A stretch of 64,000 bases of DNA from Nodosilinea sp. PGN35 (GCF_029109325.1 NZ_JAQKQJ010000002.1:1-64000), one strand, 5' to 3'; positions 34,977 to 45,079 are shown, counted from the stretch's first letter. Translations and numbers: made by a program. Notes: generated from the sequence alone by a model not told the origin.

Positions 34977-34997
34977 CACCGCTGGCAGCTAGCGGTG
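34977..34997. terminator. Hairpin between convergent DUF1815 and lysC genes
   Basis: CACCGCT (34977-34983) pairs with AGCGGTG (34991-34997); ACTTTTGG follows on the plus strand. A moderate terminator, possibly acting both ways. Confidence 0.45.
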
Positions 34998-35021
34998 ACT
35001 TTTGGCGATCTCAGCTCTGCC

Positions 35022-36827
35022 CTAGGCGGGCACCACCGTGCGCTCTACCCCCGCCAGGCCAAAGGCGCTGTGCACGGCCCGCAGGGCATTTACCCCCTCA
35101 GCTTCGGCCACCACGCAGCTAATTTTAATCTCTGAGGTGGCAATCATTTGCAGGTTGATGCCCTGCTCTGAGAGGGCTTTGAACATGCGTGCGGCCACGC
35201 CGGGGGCGTAGATCATGCCGGTGCCGACGACGCTGACCTTGGCGATCGCCTCATCCACCGCCACATCCCCCAAGCCCAGCTCGGCGGCGGCAGACTCCAC
35301 CACGGCCTTGGCGGTGGGGGCATCGGCCTGGGCCACGGTAAAGGCAATGTCGCGGGTCGCCTGGCCCTGCACCAGTCGGCAGCGCTGGGACTGAATGATC
35401 ATATCGACGCTGACCCCGTGGGTGGCCAGCAGCTGAAAGATGTGGGCCGCCATACCGGGGCGATCGGGCACGTGGCGAATGGCCACGCGGGCCTGCTTGG
35501 TATCGAGGGCCGCGCCGCGCACCACCGGGGCCTCGGCGGCTGGCAGTGCGCCCTGGGGCACTGGGGACGAGGTGACCTCAAAGGCCCCACAGAGCACGGC
35601 AATGGCGCGATCGCAGTCGGCCACATCGATGGTGCAGCTGACCTTCACCTCCGAGGTCGAAATCAGCTGAATGTTGATCCCCGCCGCCGCCAGCGACGAA
35701 AACATCTTGGCCGCCACCCCAGGCCGACCGATCATGCCTGCCCCGGCAATGCTGATCTTGGCCATGCGCTGATCCACCATTACCTCCGCCTGGGTGGTGT
35801 CGGTGGGGTTGCTGCGTAAAGCCGGGGCAATGGCCTCGGCCACCGCCTCGGCCCGGTTGAGGTTGGCCTTGACCATGGTGAAAGCGATGTCGTTGGTGTT
35901 GCCCTCGTGGATCGACTGGATGATCAAATCGACGTTTAGCGCCTGGGTGGCCAGTTCGCCAAACAGCCGGGCGGCAATGCCGGGGCGATCGGGAATGCGC
36001 AGCAGCGCCACCTTGGCCTGGTCAGTGTCAAACTCCACCGCATCCACCGGCTGGGCCAGCTCTAGGCCCTCCAGGGGTCGGGGCTGGGGCCGAGGCGAGA
36101 TCACGCGGGTGCCGGGCTCGTCGGTCCAGCTCGATCGCACCACCAGGGTGACGCCGTAGTTGCGGGCAATTTCCACCGCCCGGGGGTGCAGCACCTTGGC
36201 CCCCAGGCTGGCCAGCTCCAGCATTTCGTCGCTGGTGATCTCATCCATCAGCTGGGCCTCGGGCACCAGGCGCGGGTCGGTGGTGAGAATGCCGGGCACA
36301 TCGGTGTAGATCTCGCACTTTTCGGCCCCCAGCGCCGCCGCCAGGGCCACTGCCGAGGTGTCGGAGCCGCCCCGACCCAGGGTGGTAATTTCTAAGTCAG
36401 TGGTCTGGCTAATGCCCTGAAAGCCCGCCACCACAATCACCTTGCCCTCCTTAATATGGCGCTGGAGGCGATCGGTTTTAATTTTGAGAATGCGGGCGCG
36501 GGTGTGCTCGGCCTCGGTGACGATGCCCACCTGGGCACCGGTCAGCGAAATCGCCTCCTGCCCCAGGGCGTGGAGGGCCATGGTCAGCAGAGCGATGGTG
36601 ATCTGCTCGCCGGTTGACAGCAGCATGTCCATCTCGCGGCGGCTGGGCCGATCGGTAATGTCGCTGGCGAGCTTGACCAGGCCGTCGGTGGTCTTGCCCA
36701 TGGCCGACACCACCACCACCACCGAGTGCCCAGCTTCTACCGTGGCCTGCACCCGCTGGGCCACCGCCTGAATGCGCTCCACGGTGCCCACGGAGGTGCC
36801 GCCATATTTCTGTACGATCAGCGTCAT
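35022..36827 (-). CDS. lysC: Aspartate kinase with four ACT domains
   Basis: The protein is 601 aa from ATG 36825-36827 (MTLIVQKYGGTSVG). The kinase domain (KYGGTSVG; STGEQITIALL; TLGRGGSDTSAVALAAALGA; EIYTDVPGI) covers about 1-250. Two ACT pairs follow, recognisable by the repeated DRPGIAARLF / GRPGVAAKMFSSLAAAGINI / DRPGMAAHIFQLLATHGVSV / YAPGVAARMFKALSEQGINL phrases. This double-pair layout is the cyanobacterial form (as Synechocystis slr0657) with feedback control by lysine and threonine. An 82-residue upstream extension shows no similarity and is rejected. Confidence 0.95.
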   Translation of the reverse strand: MTLIVQKYGGTSVGTVERIQAVAQRVQATVEAGHSVVVVVSAMGKTTDGLVKLASDITDRPSRREMDMLLSTGEQITIALLTMALHALGQEAISLTGAQVGIVTEAEHTRARILKIKTDRLQRHIKEGKVIVVAGFQGISQTTDLEITTLGRGGSDTSAVALAAALGAEKCEIYTDVPGILTTDPRLVPEAQLMDEITSDEMLELASLGAKVLHPRAVEIARNYGVTLVVRSSWTDEPGTRVISPRPQPRPLEGLELAQPVDAVEFDTDQAKVALLRIPDRPGIAARLFGELATQALNVDLIIQSIHEGNTNDIAFTMVKANLNRAEAVAEAIAPALRSNPTDTTQAEVMVDQRMAKISIAGAGMIGRPGVAAKMFSSLAAAGINIQLISTSEVKVSCTIDVADCDRAIAVLCGAFEVTSSPVPQGALPAAEAPVVRGAALDTKQARVAIRHVPDRPGMAAHIFQLLATHGVSVDMIIQSQRCRLVQGQATRDIAFTVAQADAPTAKAVVESAAAELGLGDVAVDEAIAKVSVVGTGMIYAPGVAARMFKALSEQGINLQMIATSEIKISCVVAEAEGVNALRAVHSAFGLAGVERTVVPA

Positions 36828-37140
36828 AGCCCTATCTTGTCTCCCTGCGATCGCGAGGTCGGCCCGCCTCACCCCGCCGCCGAGGCGCAGACAAGCTCCC
36901 CAAATTTTAGCCCCCTTACCGCAGCCAAAACGCCCCTTCGGCAGAATTGATCGGGTAAGGGCCACAAAAATCCGATCTTTTAATTTATCAGCTGAGCCCC
37001 TGCGATCAAAACCCCTCCGTCTCAACTTGTCACAATCTTGGGCAGGCCGCGTGGAGCTATCCGGATATAACACAGCGCACAGTATTTAGCGGTATTCTGC
37101 TTTATAACAAAAAGTAACAACCTGCCTTCCCGGTAATGCC
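36828..37140. other. Divergent promoter region between lysC and the NDH-2 gene
   Basis: 313 bp between two divergent genes. TATAAC boxes lie at 37066-37071 and 37103-37108, upstream of the NDH-2 gene; no well-spaced -35 element accompanies them. Nothing else is recognised. Confidence 0.4.
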
Positions 37141-38565
37141 ATGCAGACTGTCTCCCGCCCTGACCCAGCCGTTACGGCCCAAGATCCAGCCCTCGAAGAC
37201 TCTTCCCCAGCCGTTGCGGTGCCGCCGGTTACCCCCGGCAAGCATCAGGTCGTGATCATTGGGGGTGGCTTTGGGGGGCTCTACGCGGCCCAGCATCTCG
37301 GTCGCGCCGACGTGGAAGTCACGCTGATCGACAAGCGCAACTTCCATCTGTTTCAGCCGCTGCTGTACCAGGTGGCCACCGGGGGTCTCTCCCCTGGCGA
37401 CATTGCCTCTCCCCTGCGCGGCGTGCTCAGCGCCCAAAAAAACACCCGCGTGCTGATGGGTGAGGTCACCGACATCAATCCCGACGGGCAGGTTGTCAAC
37501 CTCAAAGATGGCCGTTGGGTGCCCTACGACAGCCTGATTGTGGCAACGGGCATGAGCCACTTCTACTTTGGCCGCGACGACTGGGCCGATGTGGCCCCCG
37601 GCCTCAAAACCGTAGAAGACGCGCTCGAAATGCGCCGCCGCATCTTTGCCGCCTTTGAGAAGGCCGAAAACGCCACCGATTCTGACCTGCGGCAGACGCT
37701 GCTGACGTTTTTGATCGTGGGCGGTGGCCCCACTGGGGTAGAGCTAGCCGGGTCGCTGGCGGAGCTGGCCTACCACACCATGCGCAACGATTTTCGCCAC
37801 ATCGACACCACCGCGGCCCGCATTGTGCTGGTCGAAGGCATGGATCGGGTGCTGCCCCCCTTTCCCACAGAACTGTCGGCTCGCGCCCGCACCGACCTGG
37901 ACAACATGGGGGTCGAGGTGATGACCCAGACCCTGGTGACCGATATCCAGGGCCACGACATCACCCTCAAGCAGGGCGATGAGATGACCACCCTCCAGGC
38001 GGGCACCGTACTGTGGGCGGCGGGGGTGCGCGACCCCGGCATGGGGAAAATCTTGGCCGATCGCACCGGGGTGGAGCGCGATCGCGCGGGCCGCGTGATC
38101 GTCAGCAATGACCTCAGCCTGCCCAGCCACTCCAACATTTTTGTGGTGGGCGACCTGGCCCACTTTGCCCACCAGGGCGACGGCTCAGCCTCCCCGGAGG
38201 GAAACCGCCCCCTGCCCGGCGTAGCCCCCGTGGCCATGCAGGAGGGCAAGTACGTGGCCCGGCTGATTCAAAAGCAGCTCAAAAACGACACCCTGCCCCC
38301 CTTTGAGTACAAAGACACCGGCAGTCTGGCGGTCATCGGTCGCCATGCCGCCGTGGTCAACCTGCCCTGGGGCAAACTCACCGGCTTTTTTGCCTGGTTT
38401 GTGTGGCTGTTTGTGCACATTTTTTACCTGATTGAGTTCGACAACAAGCTCATGGTCATGATCCAGTGGGCGGCCAACTACCTCACCCGCAAGCAGGGGT
38501 CGCGCCTGATTACCGAGAAGGTATTTGAGAAGGGCGACGCCCCCGCCCCGGCCAGCCCTGGCTAA
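37141..38565 (+). CDS. Type II NADH dehydrogenase (NDH-2)
   Basis: The protein has 474 aa. The FAD-binding GGGFGGLYAAQHL starts at 41, and the NAD(P)H-binding motif VGGGPTGVELAGSLAEL is at about 192. The quinone-pocket region FHLFQPLLYQVATGGLSPGDIA is diagnostic of NDH-2. The C-terminal FFAWFVWLFVHIFYLIEF is an amphipathic/hydrophobic membrane anchor. It oxidises NAD(P)H and reduces plastoquinone without proton pumping; in cyanobacteria such Ndb proteins act mainly in redox sensing. The first 35 residues are a Pro/Ala-rich extension. A strong terminator follows. Confidence 0.92.
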   Translation: MQTVSRPDPAVTAQDPALEDSSPAVAVPPVTPGKHQVVIIGGGFGGLYAAQHLGRADVEVTLIDKRNFHLFQPLLYQVATGGLSPGDIASPLRGVLSAQKNTRVLMGEVTDINPDGQVVNLKDGRWVPYDSLIVATGMSHFYFGRDDWADVAPGLKTVEDALEMRRRIFAAFEKAENATDSDLRQTLLTFLIVGGGPTGVELAGSLAELAYHTMRNDFRHIDTTAARIVLVEGMDRVLPPFPTELSARARTDLDNMGVEVMTQTLVTDIQGHDITLKQGDEMTTLQAGTVLWAAGVRDPGMGKILADRTGVERDRAGRVIVSNDLSLPSHSNIFVVGDLAHFAHQGDGSASPEGNRPLPGVAPVAMQEGKYVARLIQKQLKNDTLPPFEYKDTGSLAVIGRHAAVVNLPWGKLTGFFAWFVWLFVHIFYLIEFDNKLMVMIQWAANYLTRKQGSRLITEKVFEKGDAPAPASPG

Positions 38566-38606
38566 TGGCCCTGGCCCACGAGCAGGATGAGCGGATATAT
38601 TGGCGG

Positions 38607-38636
38607 GGCACCGGACAGCTCGTTCGGTGCCTTTTT
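38607..38636 (+). terminator. Terminator of the NDH-2 gene
   Basis: GGCACCG (38607-38613) pairs with CGGTGCC (38625-38631), followed by TTTTT (38632-38636). Confidence 0.85.
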
Positions 38637-38658
38637 GGTACGCTTACCTGCATTTGCT

Positions 38659-38964
38659 ATGCCCATCGATCCCCAAACCCTGCCCGACTACGAGCGCGAT
38701 CTGCTGGCCGCTTTGGCTTACTTTCTCGGGCGCGACCCGGAAGCCCAGGCGCGGGCCTGCCTGTGCATGTACCTGCGCCAGGCTGAGCCGCGCATTATGG
38801 CTCAGCTGCGCTACTACGCCCATCGCCTGTCGGTTCAAACCGGCGAACCGATGGAGGCCTACGACCTGCTCAATAAAATCGTTGAATCCCCCGACGCCGT
38901 TACCGCTCTGCTGCCTAACCTCAGCCCTGTGCATGGCCCCGACCAGCTCGACGTATTTAGCTGA
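38659..38964 (+). CDS. Small cyanobacterial hypothetical protein, 101 aa
   Basis: From ATG 38659 the protein reads MPIDPQTLPDYERDLLAALA and is entirely helical in appearance, with RACLCMYLRQAEPRIMAQL and EAYDLLNKIVESPDAV. It begins just after the NDH-2 terminator, so it has its own promoter. The longer frame from 38587 would run through that terminator and is rejected. Function unknown. Confidence 0.65.
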   Translation: MPIDPQTLPDYERDLLAALAYFLGRDPEAQARACLCMYLRQAEPRIMAQLRYYAHRLSVQTGEPMEAYDLLNKIVESPDAVTALLPNLSPVHGPDQLDVFS

Positions 38965-39207
38965 GGTTATGAGCAATCTGGGTTAGGGCGTGTCATCAAT
39001 GCCTTAGGCAACCGGATGCTCCGCCGGGTGGGTGAGGCGGTCAATCGGCCCCGGTGCCAACCTTAAACCTGGCACTCCGCCATAACCCACCGCTCACCCA
39101 AACGAAGCGCCACGGACTGCTAAACCGGCGAGTTAAGTTTCGCAATCTATGCTGAATTTGAGAGGTTGCCTGTGTATAGATCCTATCAAGGCAACTCAGT
39201 GGAACTT

Positions 39208-40329
39208 ATGATGGCGTCTCTTTGGTTATTGGGGTTTAGGCTACAGCCCAGCCAGCGCTGGGAACGGTTGGCGCGGCTCGTGGGGGCCGCAGTGGTGGGC
39301 AGTACGCTGCTGGCTTTACCGGGTCAGCGGGCCCAGGCCCAGTCGATCTCCGCCGCCACCGTGACCGAAATTTTAGACAGCAACCAGGTCTACATTCAAA
39401 ACCGTACAGCCCAGGTCAACAGCGTAGCCCAGCAGCGCCAGCAGATTAGAACCGGCACAGCCCGCACCTCCCTGCGGTTTAACACTGGAGCCGTGGCGCG
39501 ACTGTCCCACAACTCTAGCCTGGTGGTAGGTCAGTGCGCCCAGATCAACCGGGGCACGCTGCTGGTCAACGGCACCCTCAACGGCTGCTCCACCTCGACG
39601 GTGGCCGGGGTGCGGGGCACAATTTATACCATTGAAGTCACCGAATCTGGGGAGACCATCATTCAGGTCTTTGAGGGGGAAGTGGTGGTGGGGCGCAACG
39701 CCAACCCCGAGCCGGTTGTTCCCATGACAGGCGACTTTGACCCCCTAGACCCCACCCTAGACCCGACGGTGCCCACGACCGACCCGGTGGTGCCCTTTGT
39801 CTACCCGGCGGAACCGTCGGGCGGGCCGGGCGAACCGTCCCCTGCTTCCCCTACTCCCGACCCTGTCATCCCTGAGCCCGTGATTCCACCCAGCACTGAA
39901 CCCCCCGCCTCGACGTTTGATCCCCTGGGCACTGATTTTCGGTTCAAGCCCGGCAGCCTGGTGGCCGTCAGTTTGTCAGGGGCAGCGCACAAGCAGACGA
40001 AGGCCGCAGCGGACGCGGTCGATGGCGAAACAGCCCTGCCCGCCGATGCCGAGACCGTCGAATTTACCCCAGAAGACTCGATTACCGTAGCCCAAGGACA
40101 GCAGGTGATTGTCGATCCCCAGAAGGACGAGGCCGTGATTGCGCCGCTGGGGGCAGAGGATTTCATCAACCTGCTGGAAGGCCCGCTGATCAACGGCTTT
40201 GCGGTAGAAATACCCGGCATTGGCGACCTGCGCCGCTCCTTTGAGCAGCTGTTTCCGGGGGTGCCGCTGCCCTACTACTGGTTGCCCTCCATTCCCAGTC
40301 CGCCGATTCGCTTTCCTTTTCCGTTCTAG
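39208..40329 (+). CDS. FecR-domain secreted protein
   Basis: The protein is 373 aa from ATG 39208 (MMASLWLLGF); GTG 39172 or TTG 39166 are other options. A hydrophobic segment (LVGAAVVGSTLLALPGQRAQAQ) serves as signal or anchor. The FecR domain follows: RTGTARTSLRFNTGAVARLS and the core VAGVRGTIYTIEV...IIQVFEGEVVVG. About 100 residues of Pro/Asp/Thr-rich linker come next. The protein ends in a Pro/Phe-rich tail (IPSPPIRFPFPF). The adenylate cyclase gene begins 27 bp later, so the two are an operon, a pairing seen often in cyanobacteria. Confidence 0.82.
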   Translation: MMASLWLLGFRLQPSQRWERLARLVGAAVVGSTLLALPGQRAQAQSISAATVTEILDSNQVYIQNRTAQVNSVAQQRQQIRTGTARTSLRFNTGAVARLSHNSSLVVGQCAQINRGTLLVNGTLNGCSTSTVAGVRGTIYTIEVTESGETIIQVFEGEVVVGRNANPEPVVPMTGDFDPLDPTLDPTVPTTDPVVPFVYPAEPSGGPGEPSPASPTPDPVIPEPVIPPSTEPPASTFDPLGTDFRFKPGSLVAVSLSGAAHKQTKAAADAVDGETALPADAETVEFTPEDSITVAQGQQVIVDPQKDEAVIAPLGAEDFINLLEGPLINGFAVEIPGIGDLRRSFEQLFPGVPLPYYWLPSIPSPPIRFPFPF

Positions 40330-40356
40330 GGGGGTAGGTTTTAGGGAAAGGTTGCC

Positions 40357-42303
40357 ATGGTCAAAGCCTATCGACGGATCTTTCAGCTGGGCCACGGCCT
40401 GATGGTGAGCTGGGCGGTGTTTGGGGCGATCGCCCTGGCTTCCCAGCACCCCTGGATTGTGCTGATTGAGGGCCAGGCCCAGTCGTTTTTGCTGCGCCTG
40501 CGGGGGCCGGTGCCGCCGCCCGAAGAAATCGTGATTTTGGGCATTGACGAATACTCGCTGACCCAGGGCGATCTATACCGGGCCGATCCAGAGCGCTATC
40601 CGTTTTTGGCACCTCTGGCCATCTGGCCCTGGCAGCGCCAGGCCTACGCCCAGGCCATTGAGCGACTGATGGCCGCCGGGGCGAAGGCCGTGGCCATTGA
40701 TGTGCTGCTAGTGGATCCCAGTGGCTACGGCCCCGCCGACGATGCAGCCTTAGCAGACACCCTGGCTCGGTGGGGCGATCGCGTTACCCTGGCCGCCGCC
40801 TACGATGTGTCGAGCAGCGATTTTGGCCTGTTCACCAACCTGCTAGTGCCCGTCTACGACAACCGGGCGGGCCTGATCAATCTAGAGGTCGATACCGACG
40901 GCAAGTACCGCGCTTTTCCCGACCGGGGAATTGAAAACCTGCGCCAGGCCCACAGCTTTGGGGACGATCTGCCCTCTCTAGCAGCAGACACCCTGGCCGC
41001 CGCTGGCTACCCCAACCCCAGCCGCCAGAGTGAAGCGATCTTTTTTTATGGCCCGGCGGGCAGCTTTCCGGTGGTGTCGTTTGTGCAGGTGCTCGACCCC
41101 AACAACTGGCCCCTGATTGCCGATCAGTTTGAGGACAAGATTGTGCTGATTGGCCCTACCGCCGCGTCGTTTCAAGACCGCAAGCGCACCCCCATCGACG
41201 GGGCAATGCCGGGGGTCGAAATTCACGCCCACGCCCTGGCCGCGATGATGGAAGGGCGCACCGTCAACCCGGCGGTGGGCGATCCCCTGGTTCAGGGGCT
41301 GCTGACGGCGCTGGCCATCGGCAGCCTTGGCCTCGGCCTGGGCTACCGCTTCACCCAGCCGGTGCCCAGGCTGGTGGGCTTTTTGGGCGCGATCGCCGCC
41401 TGGGGAGCCCTGGCCTACCTGCTGATGGTGCACCGCGATCGCCTCATGCCCGTGGCCATTCCCGTCGCCTGCTTGGGCATGGGCGGCGTCACCTACATCG
41501 CCACCGGAGCCGTTGGCAACCGCCTCGAAGAGCAGCGCCTGCGCCGCACCCTGGAGCGCTACGTGGCCCCGTCGGTGGCCCAGGAAATTCTCAATCAGCC
41601 CGAAGATTTTACCAGCCTCACCGTGGGGCAAAAGTTTCAGGCAGCGGTGCTGTTTTCAGACATTCGCGGGTTTAGCCGCATTTCGTACCAGCTGGGGGCC
41701 GAGGAGACCGTCAGCCTGCTCAACACCTACCTAGACGTCATGGTAGACGCCATTCTGGCGCACCGGGGCACCATCGACAAGTTCATCGGCGATGCGGTGA
41801 TGGCCGAGTTTGGCGCACCCAAGTCTCTGGGACCAGAGCAGGATGCCCTTGGTGCCGTCTCCGCCGCCCTGGCCATGCGAGCGGCGCTGGCCACCCTGCG
41901 CCGCTCGCTCAAAGCAAAGGAACTGCCGCCGCTCTTCAACGGCATCGGCATCAGCTACGGCGAGCTGGTGGTGGGCAATGTAGGGTCGGTGCAGCGCCTA
42001 GAGTACACCGCCATTGGCGATACCGTAAACGTGGCCAGCCGCATCGAGGGGCTGACCAAAATGGTCGGTACCGACATTTTGATCACCCAGCCCTGCTACG
42101 ACCTGGTGAAAGACCACATCATCGCCGTAGACCACGGCACCCACGTGTTAGCCGGGCGCGAGCAGGAGTCGGTTCAGGTGTACGGCGTGGTGGCCTTTAA
42201 GCACGAGGGGGATGAACTCTACCAGCAGGTGCAAAAAGACCTGATTCAGCACCTGAGCCAGCCAAAGACGATCACCTTTCCGAACCCGCCCAAAATGACC
42301 TAA
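40357..42303 (+). CDS. CHASE2-domain class III adenylate cyclase
   Basis: The protein has 648 aa. An N-terminal membrane helix (about 15-35) leads to an extracytoplasmic CHASE2 sensor ([16 protein letters not shown]...[13 protein letters not shown]...[14 protein letters not shown]). Three transmembrane helices lie around 310-390. The cyclase domain has [11 protein letters not shown] (metal-binding Asp), [15 protein letters not shown] (second Asp, Lys typical of ATP use) and [17 protein letters not shown]. It should make cAMP on a signal sensed outside the cytoplasmic membrane. Its operon partner is the FecR protein upstream. Confidence 0.92.
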   Translation: MVKAYRRIFQLGHGLMVSWAVFGAIALASQHPWIVLIEGQAQSFLLRLRGPVPPPEEIVILGIDEYSLTQGDLYRADPERYPFLAPLAIWPWQRQAYAQAIERLMAAGAKAVAIDVLLVDPSGYGPADDAALADTLARWGDRVTLAAAYDVSSSDFGLFTNLLVPVYDNRAGLINLEVDTDGKYRAFPDRGIENLRQAHSFGDDLPSLAADTLAAAGYPNPSRQSEAIFFYGPAGSFPVVSFVQVLDPNNWPLIADQFEDKIVLIGPTAASFQDRKRTPIDGAMPGVEIHAHALAAMMEGRTVNPAVGDPLVQGLLTALAIGSLGLGLGYRFTQPVPRLVGFLGAIAAWGALAYLLMVHRDRLMPVAIPVACLGMGGVTYIATGAVGNRLEEQRLRRTLERYVAPSVAQEILNQPEDFTSLTVGQKFQAAVLFSDIRGFSRISYQLGAEETVSLLNTYLDVMVDAILAHRGTIDKFIGDAVMAEFGAPKSLGPEQDALGAVSAALAMRAALATLRRSLKAKELPPLFNGIGISYGELVVGNVGSVQRLEYTAIGDTVNVASRIEGLTKMVGTDILITQPCYDLVKDHIIAVDHGTHVLAGREQESVQVYGVVAFKHEGDELYQQVQKDLIQHLSQPKTITFPNPPKMT

Positions 42304-42373
42304 TTGGTCAAAAGCCCAGGGGTTATACTAAATCCGAGTCACACAACCCCGATTCCCAAAAGTCCCCACCGTA

Positions 42374-42450
42374 GGGTGCATTCGCGGCTACAGGTTGATC
42401 CGGGAACGTCCCCGTCGCTTTGGTTAGCCGCAATGCACCGCTGGGCTACC
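42374..42450. repeat. Imperfect inverted repeat (GGTGCATTCGCGGC family), copy 1
   Basis: GTAGGGTGCATTCGCGGCT is answered by AGCCGCAATGCACCGC some 30 nt later. Related elements are at 45204-45231 and 58468-58537. Confidence 0.6.
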
Positions 42451-42462
42451 CCCAATTCCTTG

Positions 42463-42497
42463 AAAAAAAGGTAGGTAAGCTCAGACGCCTACCTACC
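42463..42497 (-). terminator. Terminator of rpe
   Basis: On the minus strand GGTAGGTA (42497-42490) pairs with TACCTACC (42477-42470), followed by seven T (42469-42463). Confidence 0.8.
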
Positions 42498-42555
42498 CAA
42501 TCGGGGTTTACCTGTTAAGCAAGTCAATAGCCCTAAAACCTCACCCAGCCCAAGG

Positions 42556-43266
42556 CTACACCGCCGCCAGTTCGGGAGCGGGGCGCTTGCTGTGGCGAAT
42601 GCCCTCGATCGCCGCCGCGTAGTCGGGCGCGTTAAACACCGCCGAACCAGCCACAATGGCGTTGGCCCCAGCCTCTAGCACCTGCCAGGTGTTGTTGACC
42701 TTGAGGCCGCCGTCCACCTCAATCCAGGGGTCGAGGCCGCGCTCGTCGCACATCGTGCGCAGGGCGCGAATTTTGTCCACCATAGTGGGAATAAAGCTCT
42801 GGCCACCAAAACCGGGGTTGACGCTCATAATCAGCACCAGGTCGCAGAGTTCAAGCACGTTCTCAATCAGCGACAGGGGGGTGGAGGGGTTGAGCACTAC
42901 CCCGGCCTCTTTGCCCAGCTCTTTGATCTGGCCCAGGGTGCGGTGCAGGTGGGGCGAGGCGTTGTGCTCGCAGTGGACGGAGATGATGTCGGCTCCGGCC
43001 TTGGCAAAATCGGCCACGTACTTCTCGGGCTCGACGATCATCAGGTGCACGTCGAGGGGCTTTTGGGTGACGGGGCGAATCGCCTCGACGATCAGGGGGC
43101 CGATGGTAATGTTGGGCACAAAGCGACCATCCATCACGTCCACGTGAATCCAGTCGGCACCGGCGGCATCGGCGGCTTTGATTTCTTCGCCCAGGCGGCT
43201 GAAGTCAGCCGAGAGAATGGAGGGGGAAATGACGACGGAGGAGCGATCGGTGGAGGTATGAGGCAT
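42556..43266 (-). CDS. rpe: Ribulose-phosphate 3-epimerase
   Basis: The protein is 236 aa from ATG 43264-43266, with AGGAG as ribosome binding site. TIM-barrel motifs: [31 protein letters not shown] (catalytic Asp and metal site), [22 protein letters not shown]-like [16 protein letters not shown] and [12 protein letters not shown]. It interconverts ribulose 5-phosphate and xylulose 5-phosphate in the Calvin cycle and pentose phosphate pathway. The longer frame is not supported. Confidence 0.96.
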   Translation of the reverse strand: MPHTSTDRSSVVISPSILSADFSRLGEEIKAADAAGADWIHVDVMDGRFVPNITIGPLIVEAIRPVTQKPLDVHLMIVEPEKYVADFAKAGADIISVHCEHNASPHLHRTLGQIKELGKEAGVVLNPSTPLSLIENVLELCDLVLIMSVNPGFGGQSFIPTMVDKIRALRTMCDERGLDPWIEVDGGLKVNNTWQVLEAGANAIVAGSAVFNAPDYAAAIEGIRHSKRPAPELAAV

Positions 43267-43405
43267 GGTGGGTGGTTCTCCTGTGCGTTTGTGACTATCG
43301 TAACAAAGTCTTAAAATCACTTCTCACAAATGTTCAGAAAATGTTTAGGAATTGAAGTAATTTCCATCACTATATGATGAAGCCCTGGGATCGGTGCCAA
43401 ACCGC

Positions 43406-43435
43406 AAAAAACCCGGCTGAGGAGCCTCAGCCGGG
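43406..43435 (-). terminator. Terminator of the secreted helical protein gene
   Basis: CCCGGCTGAGG (43412-43422) and CCTCAGCCGGG (43425-43435) are complementary; read on the minus strand the stem is followed by TTTTTT (43411-43406). Confidence 0.85.
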
Positions 43436-43460
43436 GTCAAGAGCAGACGGTTTTGGGGGC

Positions 43461-44093
43461 CTACTTGGCCAGGGTGGCGGTGGCTTTGAGCGCCTTGCCG
43501 CCGACATCAAAGGCGGTGTTGAGCGAGGTGATGTGGTCGCTGACGCTGGTCAGCCGACTGGCCAGGTTCTCAGCATCGATCTGGCCCGCGTCGGTGGCTA
43601 GGGCGGTGAGGGTCGAAGCAATTTCGCTGAAGTTGGCTTCGCTTTGGCTGAGCTGGGTGCGCACGTCGCCCTGCACCAGCTTGAGCAGGTCTTCCAGCGA
43701 GGTCTGGAGCTGGCGGTCGAAGGTTTCGGTTTCGGTGGCCAGATCGTTAAAGGCGGTGGCCAGGTCGGTGAGGGAGGCTTTTGACTGATTGACCTTGGTG
43801 AGCAGGGCGGTGCGATCGCTCTCCTTAGCCCCTGGGTCAGCGGCTTTCTCCAGCTGTTCGGCCAGACTGTTCACCAGCTTTTGGGCCTGTTTGGTTGAGC
43901 TGCTGTAGCTGTCCTGGGACGCTTTGGCGTAGTCTTTGAGCACCGCAGAGAGATAATCCTGGCCTGCCGCAGTCAGCGTCTCGTCCAGGTTGAGGGCCTG
44001 GGCCGCACCGCCCACCCCCAGCAGGGTAGTCATCAGCAGAGCCGCTAGGCAGACGCTCACCAGGCGACCGAGGACTCGAAAGGTATTGTTCAT
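43461..44093 (-). CDS. Secreted helical protein, 210 aa
   Basis: It starts at ATG 44091-44093 with GGAG upstream. Residues 1-33 form a signal peptide with an AQA cleavage site (LAALLMTTLLGVGGAAQA). The mature protein is wholly helical, with heptad-like Leu/Ala spacing (KQAQKLVNSLAEQLEKAADP; RQLQTSLEDLLKLVQGDVRT). No family is recognised. It is last in a run of four minus-strand genes and has a strong terminator. It probably acts outside the cytoplasmic membrane. Confidence 0.7.
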   Translation of the reverse strand: MNNTFRVLGRLVSVCLAALLMTTLLGVGGAAQALNLDETLTAAGQDYLSAVLKDYAKASQDSYSSSTKQAQKLVNSLAEQLEKAADPGAKESDRTALLTKVNQSKASLTDLATAFNDLATETETFDRQLQTSLEDLLKLVQGDVRTQLSQSEANFSEIASTLTALATDAGQIDAENLASRLTSVSDHITSLNTAFDVGGKALKATATLAK

Positions 44094-44194
44094 ACAGTCT
44101 CCAGAGGGTAGGTAAAGCAAACATCCAGCGGGAACTGGGCTGACAGACCCATGTCACATCGGGCGGCTGGTTAGGGGGGCTAACTTTAGAAGGG

Positions 44195-45079
44195 CTAAAT
44201 TTCGGCGACGGCGCGCTCGATCAATCGGCGGGCCAGGGTTTGGGTGCCGGTGTGCTCGTAGTACTTCACCGACATGTCGAGGAACGCGCCCAGATAGTCG
44301 AGCTTGCCCCTGGAGCCTTCAATAAAGCCGCCCAGGTTATCGACCAGTTTGCCCTGGGTGATGTTGTGGTCAGCCACGAAGCGATCCATCCACCCCTTGG
44401 TCGATTCGAAGCTCTCGGTCATAAACGACAGTTTGGCTCTGTCGTTGCCGCCGGGAATTTCGTTTTTGATGCCCTTAAAGGTCTGGTTGCCCTCCAGGTC
44501 GCTGGCCCCCATGCCCTTGATGGCGCTGAGGGCCTTACTAGAAAAGTCGGCCCCCAGGGGAATAATGCCGTCGAAGCTGACCAGGGCGGCCATGCGCACC
44601 AGCGACTCGCTGCTGTAGTCGCCCAGGGCGGCGAGAAAGTCGCCCAGGCTGTCGCCGGGGATGCCGCTAATTTTGCAGAAGGCGACGACCTCGGCCACCA
44701 GTTTTACCACCAGGTCGATAGTTTGGGCCTTTTCGGGCTTGGGGGAGAGGTTTTTGAGAAAGCCCAGGAAGGTGTCCTGGCCAATGCGGTTGGCCAACGC
44801 CGCCGCCCCCAGCAGCCCGGAGGCCGAATCGACGGTTTCATAGAGCCAGAGGGCGCTCTGGTAGCCCTGCTTTTTGTCGTTGAAGAGGGCGATCGCCCGT
44901 TCGCCAATGGCCTGCACCATGGCCTCGTCGGTTTCGCCCGTGACAGTTTTGATGGTGTTGTCAAAGCCCACCAGGTTGTTCCACTGGCCTGGGACAAAGG
45001 TGTCGAGGGTCTTGAGGGCGCGCACGGTGAGCCCTCCGGTGGGGAGCTTATCGACAATTTCGTAGATCTTTTTGCTCAC
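44195..45079 (-). CDS. Hypothetical helical protein, 294 aa
   Basis: No family recognised. It starts MSKKIYEIVDKLPTGGLTVR without a signal peptide. Composition is helical, with glycine-rich breaks (SGLLGAAALANRIGQDTFLG; KISGIPGDSLGDFLAALGDY). ATG 45077-45079 follows AAGGAG on the minus strand, a good site. It lies 101 bp before the secreted helical protein gene, and the lipoprotein gene is 182 bp upstream, so they may share control but not necessarily a transcript. Confidence 0.65.
   Translation of the reverse strand: MSKKIYEIVDKLPTGGLTVRALKTLDTFVPGQWNNLVGFDNTIKTVTGETDEAMVQAIGERAIALFNDKKQGYQSALWLYETVDSASGLLGAAALANRIGQDTFLGFLKNLSPKPEKAQTIDLVVKLVAEVVAFCKISGIPGDSLGDFLAALGDYSSESLVRMAALVSFDGIIPLGADFSSKALSAIKGMGASDLEGNQTFKGIKNEIPGGNDRAKLSFMTESFESTKGWMDRFVADHNITQGKLVDNLGGFIEGSRGKLDYLGAFLDMSVKYYEHTGTQTLARRLIERAVAEI

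Noticed and set aside
36828-37073. 82-residue N-terminal extension of aspartokinase
   Set aside because: The family starts at MTLIVQKYGGTSVG; the extension lies in the divergent promoter region and has no family resemblance.
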